A stretch of 49,982 nt of DNA. It comes from Aphanothece hegewaldii CCALA 016 (GTDB lineage: Bacteria; Cyanobacteriota; Cyanobacteriia; Cyanobacteriales; Microcystaceae). The DNA lies in assembly GCF_003007785.1 (NCBI RefSeq), contig NZ_PXOH01000031.1, positions 1 through 49,982 on the forward strand. The letters run 5' to 3'. Under the pieces are notes generated by a model. It saw only the letters and a list, made by a program, of their open reading frames with translations, searched no databases and had not been told where the DNA came from. Position numbers and translations under genes: made by a program. Positions 28,484 through 37,983 of the stretch are shown piece by piece. Numbering within the stretch: position 1 is the first letter of the stretch; the number at the start of each line of letters is the position of its first letter.

Positions 28484-31282
28484 ATGCCAAAAAAACTCAA
28501 AAAAGTGAGGGTCGATGTTTATGACCCAATCCAGAACTACCTCGATTTAGCCAGCTACTGCCGATTTTCTTTTGACCAAGATATCGGTGTTTATCTTCTC
28601 AAAGCTAGTCCTGATGACCCGCCTACGTTTGTTTTTGGCTGGGAACTTGAAGGCATTCACTCCTACACGCCACTCGATCAACTGCAACAACGCATTGAAC
28701 GCGCCGAAACGGGTTTAAAAGACTTTCCGCTAGGTGATTCTTTGATGTTGCGATCGCTCATTCTACCTGATGACAGCGATCGTCAATCTTATCTAGATAA
28801 GCTAATTGTCTCCTCTCCCTGCGATGAATTGAAATTTTTTCTTTACGGCGAAAAAAGTCGAGTTCGTGAGTTAACTCTAGATGGCTACCGCGTAGTTAAG
28901 AAAGACTTTCTCTTTGTTACCTATAGTGCTGAAAGTGAAAAGGAAGCGGCTGATTGGATTGAACGCGCTCTCTTTTGGGTACAGGGACACATATTATCCT
29001 ATTTTGGTGAAGCCAATACCTTCGGACAAGAGCAGTATGAACGAGCATTTCGAGGAGCAAAAGAAGCACAAACTCAATGGCATTCTTTTATCACAGACAA
29101 ACTGGAGTTAAAAGCTCGTATCTTGACGGCTGATGAAATGCGCTCTTACGCTTGGTCACTGTTTAATGATACGCCCGACTCTGAAGAATTTCCTCAACTG
29201 ATTACTTATGATCGTCAAGGGCTAAAACTTCAAATGTGGAGTGAAACCAGCCCCGCTACGCTTTTATTCCAGCATCATGTTCCAATGCCAGACAGACGTT
29301 GGATTTACAATCCCGCGACTAAAACCTACTGTACTGTTTTGACCTTTCTGGATAAACCCTATGGCTGGAATGATGCGAAAGAACAAGCTGGATATCTTTT
29401 TCGATTGTTAGAGAAACGGCGAATCAAACACATTGAGTTTATTTCTCAAATTTGGCGGGGGGATCAGCGTGTTGCTCGTATTTCGATGGAAAAGCTGATC
29501 CGTGAAAGTGTGAACCGTGACAAATCTGCCCGTAAAAAGCAGAACATTGATGTAGGTGCCAATCTACAAACTGAGGAATCTGTTCAAGCTCAAGTATCGC
29601 TGATCCAGGGAAATGTACCGTTTCACGTTGGCATGGCAATGATTGTTCACGCAGAAACGCCAGAGGAAGCAGACCAAATTGCACTAGAGATTAGAAATTC
29701 TTTTCAATCTCCAGCAGTCGTTATCCAAGAAAAAGAGGTCGCTTGGGAAATCTGGATGCAAGCAATGCCTCTAACTAAAGCTAAACTTCTCCAAGCCACT
29801 TTGACCAATCGTACTTTGGACTATCTCAATACGGAGGTACTAGGTCTTTTTCCATTACTGACTACAGTGACAAGTAGCCATAAGGGAGTAGAGCTAGTCG
29901 CTCAGGATAGCAAAATTCCTGTTTACTTGAATGTTTTTGAGTATGAAGGGCGGCACGTTGGCTTTTTTGCAAGTAGCCGTAGTGGAAAATCTGTCTTTAT
30001 CGGTTCTGTTTTAACGCTTTCTCTTTCTCAGGATATTCCAGTAATTGCTATTGATTATCCTGGTTCATCAGGACGCTCAACCTTTACTGACTATACCCAA
30101 TATCTCTCGGTGATCGGCGATTACTTCGATGTTCGGGAATATTCTTTTAATATTTTCGACCGCATTGATCTTTCTCGCATTTACGAGCCAAAAGAGCGAT
30201 CTAAACGGTGGAGTCTCTATCTAGGCTTTCTCAAAGACACTTTAACTTCGATGGTTTTGGGCGGTTCTCAGGCTGCTGTTGAAGGGAGATTGGAAACCGA
30301 AGTCAAAACGGTGATTTCCTTTGTCGTCAATGCCTTTTTCAAAGATCCTGATATTCTTGCCGCGTATGAGAAAGCTGAAGCTGGTAAGCTTGGTAGTCCT
30401 GAGTGGAAATTATACAGCCCAACCTTAAAACATTTCATCGCAAGATGTAGCAGGGAAGTTATTGCTAGTGAGCTTCCCGAAGATTTTGCCATGAACTCCG
30501 AAGCCCTTGAAAATACATTATATTTTGTCAAACTGAGGCTGAGTTACTGGTTACACAGTGAAATCGGCTCTGCAATCGGCTCTCCTAGTACGGTTAAACC
30601 CGATGCCAAACTGATTGTCTTTGCGCTAACGGCTCTCAAAGAAGATGAATCGGAGATCTTTGCTCTCATTGCTTTTACGGCTGCTTACAGTCGTTCATTG
30701 GAGTATCCCCGTAGTCTCTTTTTCATTGATGAGTCACCCATTCTGATTAAGTTTCCCGCGATCGCTAAGATTGTTGCTGCTCTGTTTGCCAACGGTTCTA
30801 AGTCGGGGATTCGGGTTGTATTAAGTGCTCAAGCACCTGACCAACTGGCTCAAAGCGCGGCCACTAGAGGCGATATCTTACAGAATATGCACTATCGATT
30901 TTTAGGACGAGTCGAAGAGACAGCGATTGAATCGTGTTGTCGAATTCTTGGTGTGTCTGAAACTATGGTTAAGCGTTGTGCTGAGTTTGAACCCGATCGT
31001 GTCCAAGGAAAAACTCAGTGGCTGTTCTACGATGGTAGTCGCTATACCTTTGTCAATTACTACGCGCCTCCCGTACAGCTTGCGACTTTGGCTAACAATA
31101 CAGACGAAGCCAAAGTAAGAACCGCCTTAACCGAACACTATCCCGATAACTCATTTCTCGCCCTCTATCAGTTTTCGCAAATGTACCGCAAGGCAGCACA
31201 AACACGCAAAGGCATTCTTGAAGTGTACGAGCAAGAAAAGCCGATTACTAGCCCTCAACAATCCATGTCTATCGCTTCGTGA
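28484..31282 (+). CDS. VirB4/TraC-like conjugation ATPase
   Basis: A 932-residue type IV secretion ATPase that powers pilus assembly and substrate transfer at the inner membrane. The C-terminal RecA-like half carries Walker A in SSRSGKS at about residue 500-505 and Walker B in LFFIDES at about 746. This is followed by GSKSGIRVVLSAQAPDQLA, the usual glutamine-containing VirB4 motif. The N-terminal 400 residues are the family's less conserved membrane-proximal part. The length is normal. It is the best marker of the transfer system. The upstream spacing is 15 bases and the downstream gene follows in 9 bases. Confidence 0.92.
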   Translation: MPKKLKKVRVDVYDPIQNYLDLASYCRFSFDQDIGVYLLKASPDDPPTFVFGWELEGIHSYTPLDQLQQRIERAETGLKDFPLGDSLMLRSLILPDDSDRQSYLDKLIVSSPCDELKFFLYGEKSRVRELTLDGYRVVKKDFLFVTYSAESEKEAADWIERALFWVQGHILSYFGEANTFGQEQYERAFRGAKEAQTQWHSFITDKLELKARILTADEMRSYAWSLFNDTPDSEEFPQLITYDRQGLKLQMWSETSPATLLFQHHVPMPDRRWIYNPATKTYCTVLTFLDKPYGWNDAKEQAGYLFRLLEKRRIKHIEFISQIWRGDQRVARISMEKLIRESVNRDKSARKKQNIDVGANLQTEESVQAQVSLIQGNVPFHVGMAMIVHAETPEEADQIALEIRNSFQSPAVVIQEKEVAWEIWMQAMPLTKAKLLQATLTNRTLDYLNTEVLGLFPLLTTVTSSHKGVELVAQDSKIPVYLNVFEYEGRHVGFFASSRSGKSVFIGSVLTLSLSQDIPVIAIDYPGSSGRSTFTDYTQYLSVIGDYFDVREYSFNIFDRIDLSRIYEPKERSKRWSLYLGFLKDTLTSMVLGGSQAAVEGRLETEVKTVISFVVNAFFKDPDILAAYEKAEAGKLGSPEWKLYSPTLKHFIARCSREVIASELPEDFAMNSEALENTLYFVKLRLSYWLHSEIGSAIGSPSTVKPDAKLIVFALTALKEDESEIFALIAFTAAYSRSLEYPRSLFFIDESPILIKFPAIAKIVAALFANGSKSGIRVVLSAQAPDQLAQSAATRGDILQNMHYRFLGRVEETAIESCCRILGVSETMVKRCAEFEPDRVQGKTQWLFYDGSRYTFVNYYAPPVQLATLANNTDEAKVRTALTEHYPDNSFLALYQFSQMYRKAAQTRKGILEVYEQEKPITSPQQSMSIAS

Positions 31283-31291
31283 GGTAATTTA

Positions 31292-32170
31292 ATGATGTTT
31301 TTCCAATCAAATGTTCCTAAATTAAAACTATCAGCAAAACAGAAAAAGCTTACTACGCTTGGGCTAATTGTTGCAGCCATTTTCTCCCCAACAACCGTTT
31401 TCGCTTTCAACTCTTCTTTTATCGATCTTGCTAATAAACTCTCAGGAGGATGGACAGGAGAGGCTTTAGATCTTTACAAGGAAGTCAAAGGATATGTCGA
31501 AGATATTACTAATTCAGATGGTCGAGAACTTTTACAGCTTGTCCTCGATAAATATATGGAAACGTGCAATGGAAGCAATAATCAGTACATTACTGCGCCT
31601 GAAGGACTTTGTGGACTGGTCACTGCTGATGGTTCAAAATTAGGCGATCTTCTGGAAACAGCAAGAGGAACGCTAAATATTCCAATTCCTCTTGACTATC
31701 AAAAAGAAATTCGCTACGAACTCGATCAAAGTAATAAACTTCCTGTTTGGGGTTACTACACCAATTCAGGTCAAGTTCAAGGCCTTGTGATGAATGCAGG
31801 AGATAGAGGAGTTACAGCACTTCATGCCGATACGATTCTGGGTGAAGATGGACAGCAGCAGGTATCCGACTCCTTAGAAAATGCGGCAGAGGTCACTCAA
31901 TCGATTTTAGAAACAGGTGAAGAAGCTTTAAAAGCCGAAAGTACACAAGATGCGGTGAAGATTCTAGCTTGGACAACTGCCCAGCAAGCTATTCTGGCAC
32001 AACAGCAAGTCAAAGATGGCCAAATGAGTCGTGTTGACTCACAAATTGCCAATCTAAATTTGTCTAACATCTCTGAAACACTTGATGAGCAACGCTCAGA
32101 CCGTTATGCAAAAGAGCGTGTGAATGTAGAAGGTTTTGTTAATGCAGCAACTAGAGCAGGTTTGTTCTAA
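31292..32170 (+). CDS. Exported VirB5/TrbJ-like protein (putative)
   Basis: An N-terminal signal peptide (TTLGLIVAAIFSPTTVFAFN) marks export. The mature protein is mostly helical, with a Cys pair (ETCNGSN and EGLCGL) and a long C-terminal helical region (TAQQAILAQQQVKDGQMSRV). This composition and the place between VirB4- and VirB6-like genes suggest the pilus-tip VirB5/TrbJ role, but I see no motif that proves it. GAGGT precedes the ATG by about 7 bases. The gene lies 9 bases after the ATPase and 12 bases before the next start. Confidence 0.5.
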   Translation: MMFFQSNVPKLKLSAKQKKLTTLGLIVAAIFSPTTVFAFNSSFIDLANKLSGGWTGEALDLYKEVKGYVEDITNSDGRELLQLVLDKYMETCNGSNNQYITAPEGLCGLVTADGSKLGDLLETARGTLNIPIPLDYQKEIRYELDQSNKLPVWGYYTNSGQVQGLVMNAGDRGVTALHADTILGEDGQQQVSDSLENAAEVTQSILETGEEALKAESTQDAVKILAWTTAQQAILAQQQVKDGQMSRVDSQIANLNLSNISETLDEQRSDRYAKERVNVEGFVNAATRAGLF

Positions 32171-32182
32171 GGGGGTGATACT

Positions 32183-33268
32183 GTGTTTGTTTTTACACCA
32201 CTGCTTGGTGCAACCTTAAGTGATGTCTTGCAAAATGGGCTGGAAGATGCTCAAAAAGTCTCTCAGACTTGGGACAATAACTGGAACCTTGTTTTTGGCA
32301 ATGGTTCGGTTGGCGGTCAGACGCTTTATGCTGCAATCACTAATTTGGGCTTACTTTTTGCTGTTGCTGCTTTGATCTTGTCTGGCGTTCGGATCTATCG
32401 TGCTTTAAACGAATCTCGACCTGTCGATGCAGTAGCCGTCTTTTGGGCAGTTCTAGCAATCAGTCTTTTTGCAGGTCAGGGAGCATTGTTAGCGATCTGC
32501 GTGATTCAGCTTCGCTCTTTAGTCAATCAAGTTTCTAACGGGGTTTTAGCTGGAACACTGGCTGGAGTCAAGATCGATGAAGTGTTAAAGGAATTGCAGG
32601 GCGGGATGATTCTAAAAAGTGTTCTGGAGTTTATCTATAAGCCCTGTTTGTCGATGCAAGGACAAGATCAAGTCGCTTGTTTGCAGGGTGCAGCAGGACA
32701 GGCTGATGTCATTGCTAATACGATTGGGGCGGCCTTCGGCCCGCTTAATTGGATTGGCAGTATTATTGATCGCTTTAAAGATGCAGGCAATGCTTTGCAA
32801 CAGGGTGATTCTTTTAGCCTCGTCGGACTTTTTTCTCCTGTCTGGCAACCCATTGTCTACTCGATTCTCTACTGGTGTATGCAAGCCTATCAGCATCTTT
32901 TAGAAGCTGTGCTTTTAGTAGTTGGACTGATGTCTCCTCTTGCGGTGGGCGGTAGTCTCTATTTTTTCGGGGTCAATTCTCTCGTTGCATGGCTGACTGG
33001 GTTTTTCTCGGTTGCCCTAGCCAAGATTTGTTTTAACATTCTCGTCGGTCTAGCTGCGGTCACAGCGACTAATTCTGGGGTTAACGACCCAGGCTGGTTC
33101 CCCTTGTTTGTAGGAGTTTTTGCTCCTGTTATTTCCTTTTCCCTAGCATCAGGTTCAGGGTTTGTCGTCTGGACAGCCTTTACCAGTATCGTTGGCGGTA
33201 CTGTTACTGCTGGGGCTTCGGCAGTGATGACAGGTGGGATTCCTTTATCTGCCCCATCTCGAAATTAA
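32183..33268 (+). CDS. VirB6/TrbL-like polytopic membrane protein
   Basis: 361 residues with at least five or six hydrophobic segments (TNLGLLFAVAALILSGVRIY, VFWAVLAISLFAGQGALLAI, AVLLVVGLMSPLAVGGSLYF, ICFNILVGLAAVTA and others). A soluble loop in the middle contains two Cys residues. VirB6/TrbL proteins form the inner-membrane channel for DNA, and the gene order fits. The start is GTG 32183 with GGGGG about 8 bases upstream. The C-terminus is a small-residue-rich GG-containing tail. The function is assigned by topology and context. Confidence 0.65.
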   Translation: MFVFTPLLGATLSDVLQNGLEDAQKVSQTWDNNWNLVFGNGSVGGQTLYAAITNLGLLFAVAALILSGVRIYRALNESRPVDAVAVFWAVLAISLFAGQGALLAICVIQLRSLVNQVSNGVLAGTLAGVKIDEVLKELQGGMILKSVLEFIYKPCLSMQGQDQVACLQGAAGQADVIANTIGAAFGPLNWIGSIIDRFKDAGNALQQGDSFSLVGLFSPVWQPIVYSILYWCMQAYQHLLEAVLLVVGLMSPLAVGGSLYFFGVNSLVAWLTGFFSVALAKICFNILVGLAAVTATNSGVNDPGWFPLFVGVFAPVISFSLASGSGFVVWTAFTSIVGGTVTAGASAVMTGGIPLSAPSRN

Positions 33269-33299
33269 TCGATTATTCTTTATATCCCGTGAAGATATT

Positions 33300-34259
33300 A
33301 TGTCATTTAAACTTTTCGGACATAAAAATGAAAATGTTTCAAGTGCCAATGCCGATCGCTCCCAAATCTCCTTACAGCACATTCGCAAATCTTTTGAAAA
33401 ACGAACGAACCTTTTAGGATTATGGGCCTTTCTACTTTTGAATCTAGGCGTTTTGGCGTTGGTCTTTGGCTCTAATTTAATTGTCCTCGTCCAAGCAGGA
33501 CGAATTGCCAATAAACCAGGAGCAATTCTGGTTGAGCAATCAGACGGAAGGGGTTTTTTAGTCGATGCAATTCCTGCAACACAAAGAACACCCAAAGCCA
33601 TTCAGCGATTTACGTCAGAAGATCTGACGGCTATGTTTACTGCTGCTCCCATTTCGCAAAAAAAGAGTTCATCACAACGATTGGGTTTTGAATCACAGGG
33701 GCAATTTGATGCTGGCATTCGCGTTCCAAAACTAAAAGGTTCCGAAGGTGGAGATCGCGTTACAGTCAGTGCTTATGTTGTTGTTATGGGTGCCATTGCC
33801 CCAGAGTTTAGAGATGCTTTTCTCTCTCGACTAGCGACAATTACCCCTCAAGGTGTATTTACAGGTAGTACACAAATTTTCTTCAAGATTGATTTTATTG
33901 GTGAGCCAATTCCGATTGAAGGTAAGCCTGGACAGTGGACGGTGACCGTTGTTGGGGCGCGTTATATCCTTGATGGCGATTTGGCTAGTTCTTCAAATCC
34001 TTTATCTCAAATTGAACCACAGCCTTTTCGTCAAGTTTTGTATCTCCAATCCGTTAATCCTCAGTTCGAGCCACTTCCTGACATTTCTACAGAACTGCAA
34101 AAAGAGATTTTTGAGATTACTGCGATCGGACTTCGGATTGTGAAAATGGCTCCTATTGATACCACCATACCGCGTGGGGGAGATTTTCTGGAATTACCTG
34201 AGAGTACACCTCAGAAAAATTCAAAGCCAACTGAATCAACCCCTAAAAGCAAGGAATAA
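33300..34259 (+). CDS. VirB8/TraE-like bitopic membrane protein (putative)
   Basis: 319 residues with a short cytoplasmic N-terminus, one membrane helix (about 40-63, LWAFLLLNLGVLALVFGSNL) and a large periplasmic domain. This is the topology of VirB8/TraE, which nucleates the secretion channel. The ATG at 33300 is preferred to the longer frame opening at 33234, because the latter overlaps the VirB6-like gene and adds an uncharacteristic segment. The C-terminus is hydrophilic, rich in T, P and K. It is followed after four bases by the VirB10-like gene. No signature residue can be pointed to. Confidence 0.6.
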   Translation: MSFKLFGHKNENVSSANADRSQISLQHIRKSFEKRTNLLGLWAFLLLNLGVLALVFGSNLIVLVQAGRIANKPGAILVEQSDGRGFLVDAIPATQRTPKAIQRFTSEDLTAMFTAAPISQKKSSSQRLGFESQGQFDAGIRVPKLKGSEGGDRVTVSAYVVVMGAIAPEFRDAFLSRLATITPQGVFTGSTQIFFKIDFIGEPIPIEGKPGQWTVTVVGARYILDGDLASSSNPLSQIEPQPFRQVLYLQSVNPQFEPLPDISTELQKEIFEITAIGLRIVKMAPIDTTIPRGGDFLELPESTPQKNSKPTESTPKSKE

Positions 34260-34263
34260 CATT

Positions 34264-35748
34264 ATGTCTGACAAACTCAAACAGATTCAAGATGTTCTGG
34301 GGTTCAATGGTTCCTCAACCAAAAACACTACGAATAGCAATACTGCTCCTGCTGAACCAACCAGTACAATACAGGCAACAACTCCTGATGTTCCGCTTGA
34401 TGCCGACTTAGAAGAGGAATTCCAGCAGCATTTTACCTATCACAGTTTTGCGAGTCACCCTTTAAGTAAGCTTTCACTTGTAGCACTGGGTACAGCAGGA
34501 GTCGTTGGTTTTCTTGTCCTTTTTTATAGTTTATTTCAAAATCCAATGGGGAACTTGCAGGCTTCAAACGGAGGTGCAAAAAGTCGAGATGCTCAAACCG
34601 AAGAATTGTTCGCTCAAGAGTCGGAAAAGCGGGAAAAAGAAGAACTTTTAGCTCAATTAGCACTTTCTCAACAAGCACAACAGATGAAACGCCATCAAAT
34701 AGACAAAAAATCCGATGCACCTGCACAACCTTCACTTAAGGAAAAACCAGAAACTCCCAAATCTAGGATAAGTCAGCAAAATGTGACTCCAACGTCTCCA
34801 CGAAGAACTAGAGCAGTTGCAAGGCAATCATCGAGAGACTTATCCACTTCTTCCTATAATCAACGTCCCTATCGGATTAATCAAGTACCTGTTAAACCCA
34901 GAGAAATTATATCCCGACAGCCTTTAGTTCGTTCGATTAAGCCAAGTTCAAAGGCAATCGATCCTCAAAAACAGTGGCAAGATTTAGCGGCTCTCGGTTC
35001 GTTCAAAGCGAAAGTAAATAATAGTAATGCGTCGTCTCCTCGACCCATTCCCTTAGTTGCTGAAGCGGATGACAAAACTACTGTTAGCGATAATCCTTCA
35101 ACCGTTTTAGTCTCTCAGCAAAAAGTTACCTCAAATCATTCCGAGCAAAATGTTCCAGTACAAAAACTAAACGGACGAATTGAAGGAGGTCTTGCTGTAC
35201 CCGCTAATACGAGTGTTTCTCCTAATCGTGACTCTGAAGAAGAACTCTTAGTCTCTATCGTTCTGAATGAACCAATTAAAGATCGACTCTCAAAGTCATT
35301 GGTTCCTTCTGGAGCAAGACTAACGGCTATGGTGAAAGTTAACGGCCCGATGATCTCTTTTATACCCCGTAAACTCGCTTATGAGATTGAAGGGCAATAT
35401 CAAGAAGTCGAACTGCAACCCGATGCGATCGCTATCTCTGGGAAAGATGGCCCAGTCATTGCTGAAGTCCGAACGGTTGGTGAAGATGGTGGCGGACTTT
35501 CAGTTAACCAATTAGGACAACTAGCAGGTGCATTAGGTGGATTAGCTGGAATTGAAAAAGCCACGAATTTTGCTCTAGTGTTTAATGCACTTAGTGGTGG
35601 AAGTAATCGCCGCACTCATAATAATGGCATTCGGATCTACACGGTTAATGATGGCACTTCTGTAACCGTAAGGTTGACTCGTCCTTTAGCTTTACCTCTA
35701 GGCGCATCTACGACTGAAACGGCTACTCCAGAATTAGATTTTGAATAG
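34264..35748 (+). CDS. VirB10/TraB/TrbI-like channel protein
   Basis: 494 residues. One membrane helix (about 70-91, SLVALGTAGVVGFLVLFYSL) is followed by a long charged, coiled-coil and Q/P/S-rich linker that would span the periplasm. Next is a beta-rich C-terminal domain beginning around LVSIVLNEPIKDRLSKSLVP and ending in SVTVRLTRPLALPLG, which resembles the VirB10 outer-membrane-reaching domain. AAGGAA precedes the ATG at 34264 by about 8 bases. An ORF opening at 34156 overlaps the previous gene and lacks that site, so I rejected it. It is the second-clearest transfer marker after the ATPases. Confidence 0.8.
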   Translation: MSDKLKQIQDVLGFNGSSTKNTTNSNTAPAEPTSTIQATTPDVPLDADLEEEFQQHFTYHSFASHPLSKLSLVALGTAGVVGFLVLFYSLFQNPMGNLQASNGGAKSRDAQTEELFAQESEKREKEELLAQLALSQQAQQMKRHQIDKKSDAPAQPSLKEKPETPKSRISQQNVTPTSPRRTRAVARQSSRDLSTSSYNQRPYRINQVPVKPREIISRQPLVRSIKPSSKAIDPQKQWQDLAALGSFKAKVNNSNASSPRPIPLVAEADDKTTVSDNPSTVLVSQQKVTSNHSEQNVPVQKLNGRIEGGLAVPANTSVSPNRDSEEELLVSIVLNEPIKDRLSKSLVPSGARLTAMVKVNGPMISFIPRKLAYEIEGQYQEVELQPDAIAISGKDGPVIAEVRTVGEDGGGLSVNQLGQLAGALGGLAGIEKATNFALVFNALSGGSNRRTHNNGIRIYTVNDGTSVTVRLTRPLALPLGASTTETATPELDFE

Positions 35749-35760
35749 GAGAAACACTTC

Positions 35761-36528
35761 ATGCAACAAACATTACCTATATTGTTGTGTGCTTCAGTAT
35801 TTTCTTTGACTGGCAATACGATGGCACAAGCTCAAGCACGTCCTACGACAAACTATAGCCGAAACTTCAACGCCAGCCAAATAGAAGCTCGTCAAGGAAA
35901 GTTTCCCACTTTAATGGTTTGGCCAGGTGCAGGATTAACCGTCAATCTATCAGGTCTTGCCAATGAATATGTTAAGCAAATTTGGCTTGATGATCCTTCA
36001 AAATTGACTCTTGACTATGCAGGCAATCTGTGCGTAATCCTACCCTGCGCGGGAGGTGTAAAAGTGCTGCATCTCAAACGGATTACTGGCTTGCAGTTTC
36101 AAAATCTTCCTGCTACATCTTTAACAACACTAACGGTGGTGACACTTTCCCAACAAGGTGAACGGATTTACAAATTCATTCTTACCTACGGCAAAGGGCG
36201 ACCACAATACCTTGTTGCTAATTTACTGCCGACTGTAGCCTCGAAGCCGCCAAATCTGCCTCGCCTTACGCTAACGAACAAAACTCCCAGTCGGGGTATA
36301 CCTCTTTCACCCGAACGGATTGCTCTTTATGAAAAAGGACTAACTCGCGCTCAACAAGAACTGAATACGACAACCAAAAATCGACTTGTTTTGACTCGAG
36401 TCGAACTATTTTTAGAAGATCTTAAAGCAGGCTATGGCGAAGAAGAAGCACGAGGGCGAAACAATCTTTCTCAAGATACCCTTGAGCGCATTCTTCAACT
36501 AGGCACTCAAGCACAAGCCGTCAATTAA
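35761..36528 (+). CDS. VirB9/TraK-like periplasmic protein (putative)
   Basis: A 255-residue exported protein (signal peptide ending MAQAQA). The core opens with FPTLMVWPGAGLTVNLSG, continues through KQIWLDDPSKLTLDY and a Cys pair (LCVILPC), and reaches ERIYKFILTYGKGRPQY, a beta-rich layout like the N-terminal domain of VirB9/TraK. The C-terminal 80 residues are helical. It sits 12 bases after the VirB10-like gene, and VirB9 and VirB10 proteins form the outer core complex together. AGGAG is 9 bases before the ATG. The assignment is by fold pattern and context. Confidence 0.55.
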   Translation: MQQTLPILLCASVFSLTGNTMAQAQARPTTNYSRNFNASQIEARQGKFPTLMVWPGAGLTVNLSGLANEYVKQIWLDDPSKLTLDYAGNLCVILPCAGGVKVLHLKRITGLQFQNLPATSLTTLTVVTLSQQGERIYKFILTYGKGRPQYLVANLLPTVASKPPNLPRLTLTNKTPSRGIPLSPERIALYEKGLTRAQQELNTTTKNRLVLTRVELFLEDLKAGYGEEEARGRNNLSQDTLERILQLGTQAQAVN

Positions 36529-36576
36529 GAGCGATCGTTCTTAACTTTTTTTCTAATTTAAATTGTGGAGGTCTTT

Positions 36577-37659
36577 ATGGTTTCCGATTATCTCAAACAT
36601 CTTACTACTCTGTTGCTTGCAGGCACACTCGTCTCATTAACACTACTCCCCCCTCGCCCAGTCAAAGCCCAAACGCCTAATTTTGCAGGGCTTTCGATTT
36701 CCGATCTCGGTACAGTCATGCGTGATGGGTCATTTGGGGATATTTCTTGGCGTGCTGGAACACCTGCTGCTGAAATCCTCCAATTAGGAGCTTTTTCTGA
36801 TACCAAACTGCCTCAGATGTCGATGGGTTACATCCTTAAAGAGATTGGTCTTTCCCCTCAGAAAGTTTCTTTAGAAGCGGCCCCTTTTCTCAAAAAACTT
36901 TCACTAAAGGATTTTGTCAATACCATCCCTTTGTTGGGTTCAACTCGATTAAAGCAGGTTGCTCCCTTTAAAGCACTCATCAAACAACAGTTTGGTTCTG
37001 ATGTAGCTGAAAATCTATCTAACCGAACGCTTTCGCAACTCTCTCGAAATGCTAATTTCAGTTCTTTAACTCTAGAGGAGTTATCGACTTTAAATAATTA
37101 TTCTTTGAGTTCAATTCCAGGGTTAAGCGAACTCCCTATAGAAAAGTTTACTAATTGGGAGAACTTACCTATTTCTAATATTCCTGGACTCGACCAACTT
37201 CCTTTTAAAACTTATCTCTCTGATTTGATAGATGTCAACCTACCTTTAGCAATGGCAGATGTTGTGTTTTCTGATGAGGAAGCTAATCGCACCAATACCA
37301 TTACTGGTAGCTATAACGAGGGATTTCAGGTTCCCTGCAATCAGTCCAACTGCGCTCATCTTGAACTTGGCGACCTACCAGGATGGCCAAAGCTGATGCA
37401 AGGTAAACAGTGGATCTCAGGCGATTCTCAGTGGGTGAGTGGGGGTTCAGGATGCCTGACGGGAAGGGAACCAACGGGGCGACATCCCTTTAGTAAAAGC
37501 TTTAAGGTTGTGCTGAATGAAACTGACGAAGCAGCAGGCCAAGCACAGTTTTCACTTTATTTTCGTTTTGCTATTTTCTGTGGCACTTCACCCTACATCA
37601 TCGGGCCATTTCCGTTTTACTCGGTTAAAGAAAAAGATACGGTCATTGTTGGATTTTAA
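36577..37659 (+). CDS. Exported protein of unknown function in the transfer operon
   Basis: 360 residues. A signal peptide (LLLAGTLVSLTLLPPRPVKA) is clear. Residues about 30-220 are an unusual series of short helical, leucine-rich units (FAGLSISDLG, FLKKLSLKDF, NRTLSQLS, LEELSTLNN, IPGLSELPIEKF, IPGLDQLPFKTYL), like degenerate repeats. The C-terminal 130 residues carry four Cys (VPCNQSNC, SGCLTG, IFCGT) and many Trp and Gly, and look like a disulphide-stabilised beta domain. GGAGG is 5 bases before ATG 36577; an earlier in-frame GTG at 36565 is less likely. It could be an adhesin or a core component. I do not recognise it. Confidence 0.7.
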   Translation: MVSDYLKHLTTLLLAGTLVSLTLLPPRPVKAQTPNFAGLSISDLGTVMRDGSFGDISWRAGTPAAEILQLGAFSDTKLPQMSMGYILKEIGLSPQKVSLEAAPFLKKLSLKDFVNTIPLLGSTRLKQVAPFKALIKQQFGSDVAENLSNRTLSQLSRNANFSSLTLEELSTLNNYSLSSIPGLSELPIEKFTNWENLPISNIPGLDQLPFKTYLSDLIDVNLPLAMADVVFSDEEANRTNTITGSYNEGFQVPCNQSNCAHLELGDLPGWPKLMQGKQWISGDSQWVSGGSGCLTGREPTGRHPFSKSFKVVLNETDEAAGQAQFSLYFRFAIFCGTSPYIIGPFPFYSVKEKDTVIVGF

Positions 37660-37674
37660 GGAGGAATATCAATT

Positions 37675-37968
37675 ATGCACACACATCTATTAGACCTCGA
37701 TCGCTTACTAGAAGAAGCCAAAAAACTGCCACCTGCGGTCACTCCCGACTACCGATGGAGAGTTCTTGAATTTTTTTGTGACGGATATCTGGCTCACCAA
37801 CAAAGCGCACTTGGCATTCACTATCAAGCCTTTGTCTCACCCACCTACCGCCCTCAGCAGATTGTGATTGCTTTTGATGGGATGCCTGTTTTTGCTCTGA
37901 ACGGCAATCAAGTTGCTCTTGACCGTCTCGTTCAGCCAATCGATCGCTACCAGTGTAAACCTTTATAA
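37675..37968 (+). CDS. Small conserved-looking protein in the transfer operon, function unknown
   Basis: 97 residues with no signal peptide or membrane helix, so probably cytoplasmic. It opens MHTHLLDLDRLLEEAKKLPP and contains several aromatic and basic residues. A strong ribosome-binding site (AAGGAGG) lies about 10 bases upstream. It is 15 bases after the preceding gene and 15 bases before the next. No family is recognised. Confidence 0.65.
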   Translation: MHTHLLDLDRLLEEAKKLPPAVTPDYRWRVLEFFCDGYLAHQQSALGIHYQAFVSPTYRPQQIVIAFDGMPVFALNGNQVALDRLVQPIDRYQCKPL

Positions 37969-37983
37969 CCCGAGGTAATATTG

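Noticed and set aside
33234..34263. Longer starts for the VirB8-like and VirB10-like genes at 33234 and 34156
   Set aside because: They overlap the previous genes and lack ribosome-binding sites; the ATGs at 33300 and 34264 give the expected topology, and 34264 has a good AAGGAA.
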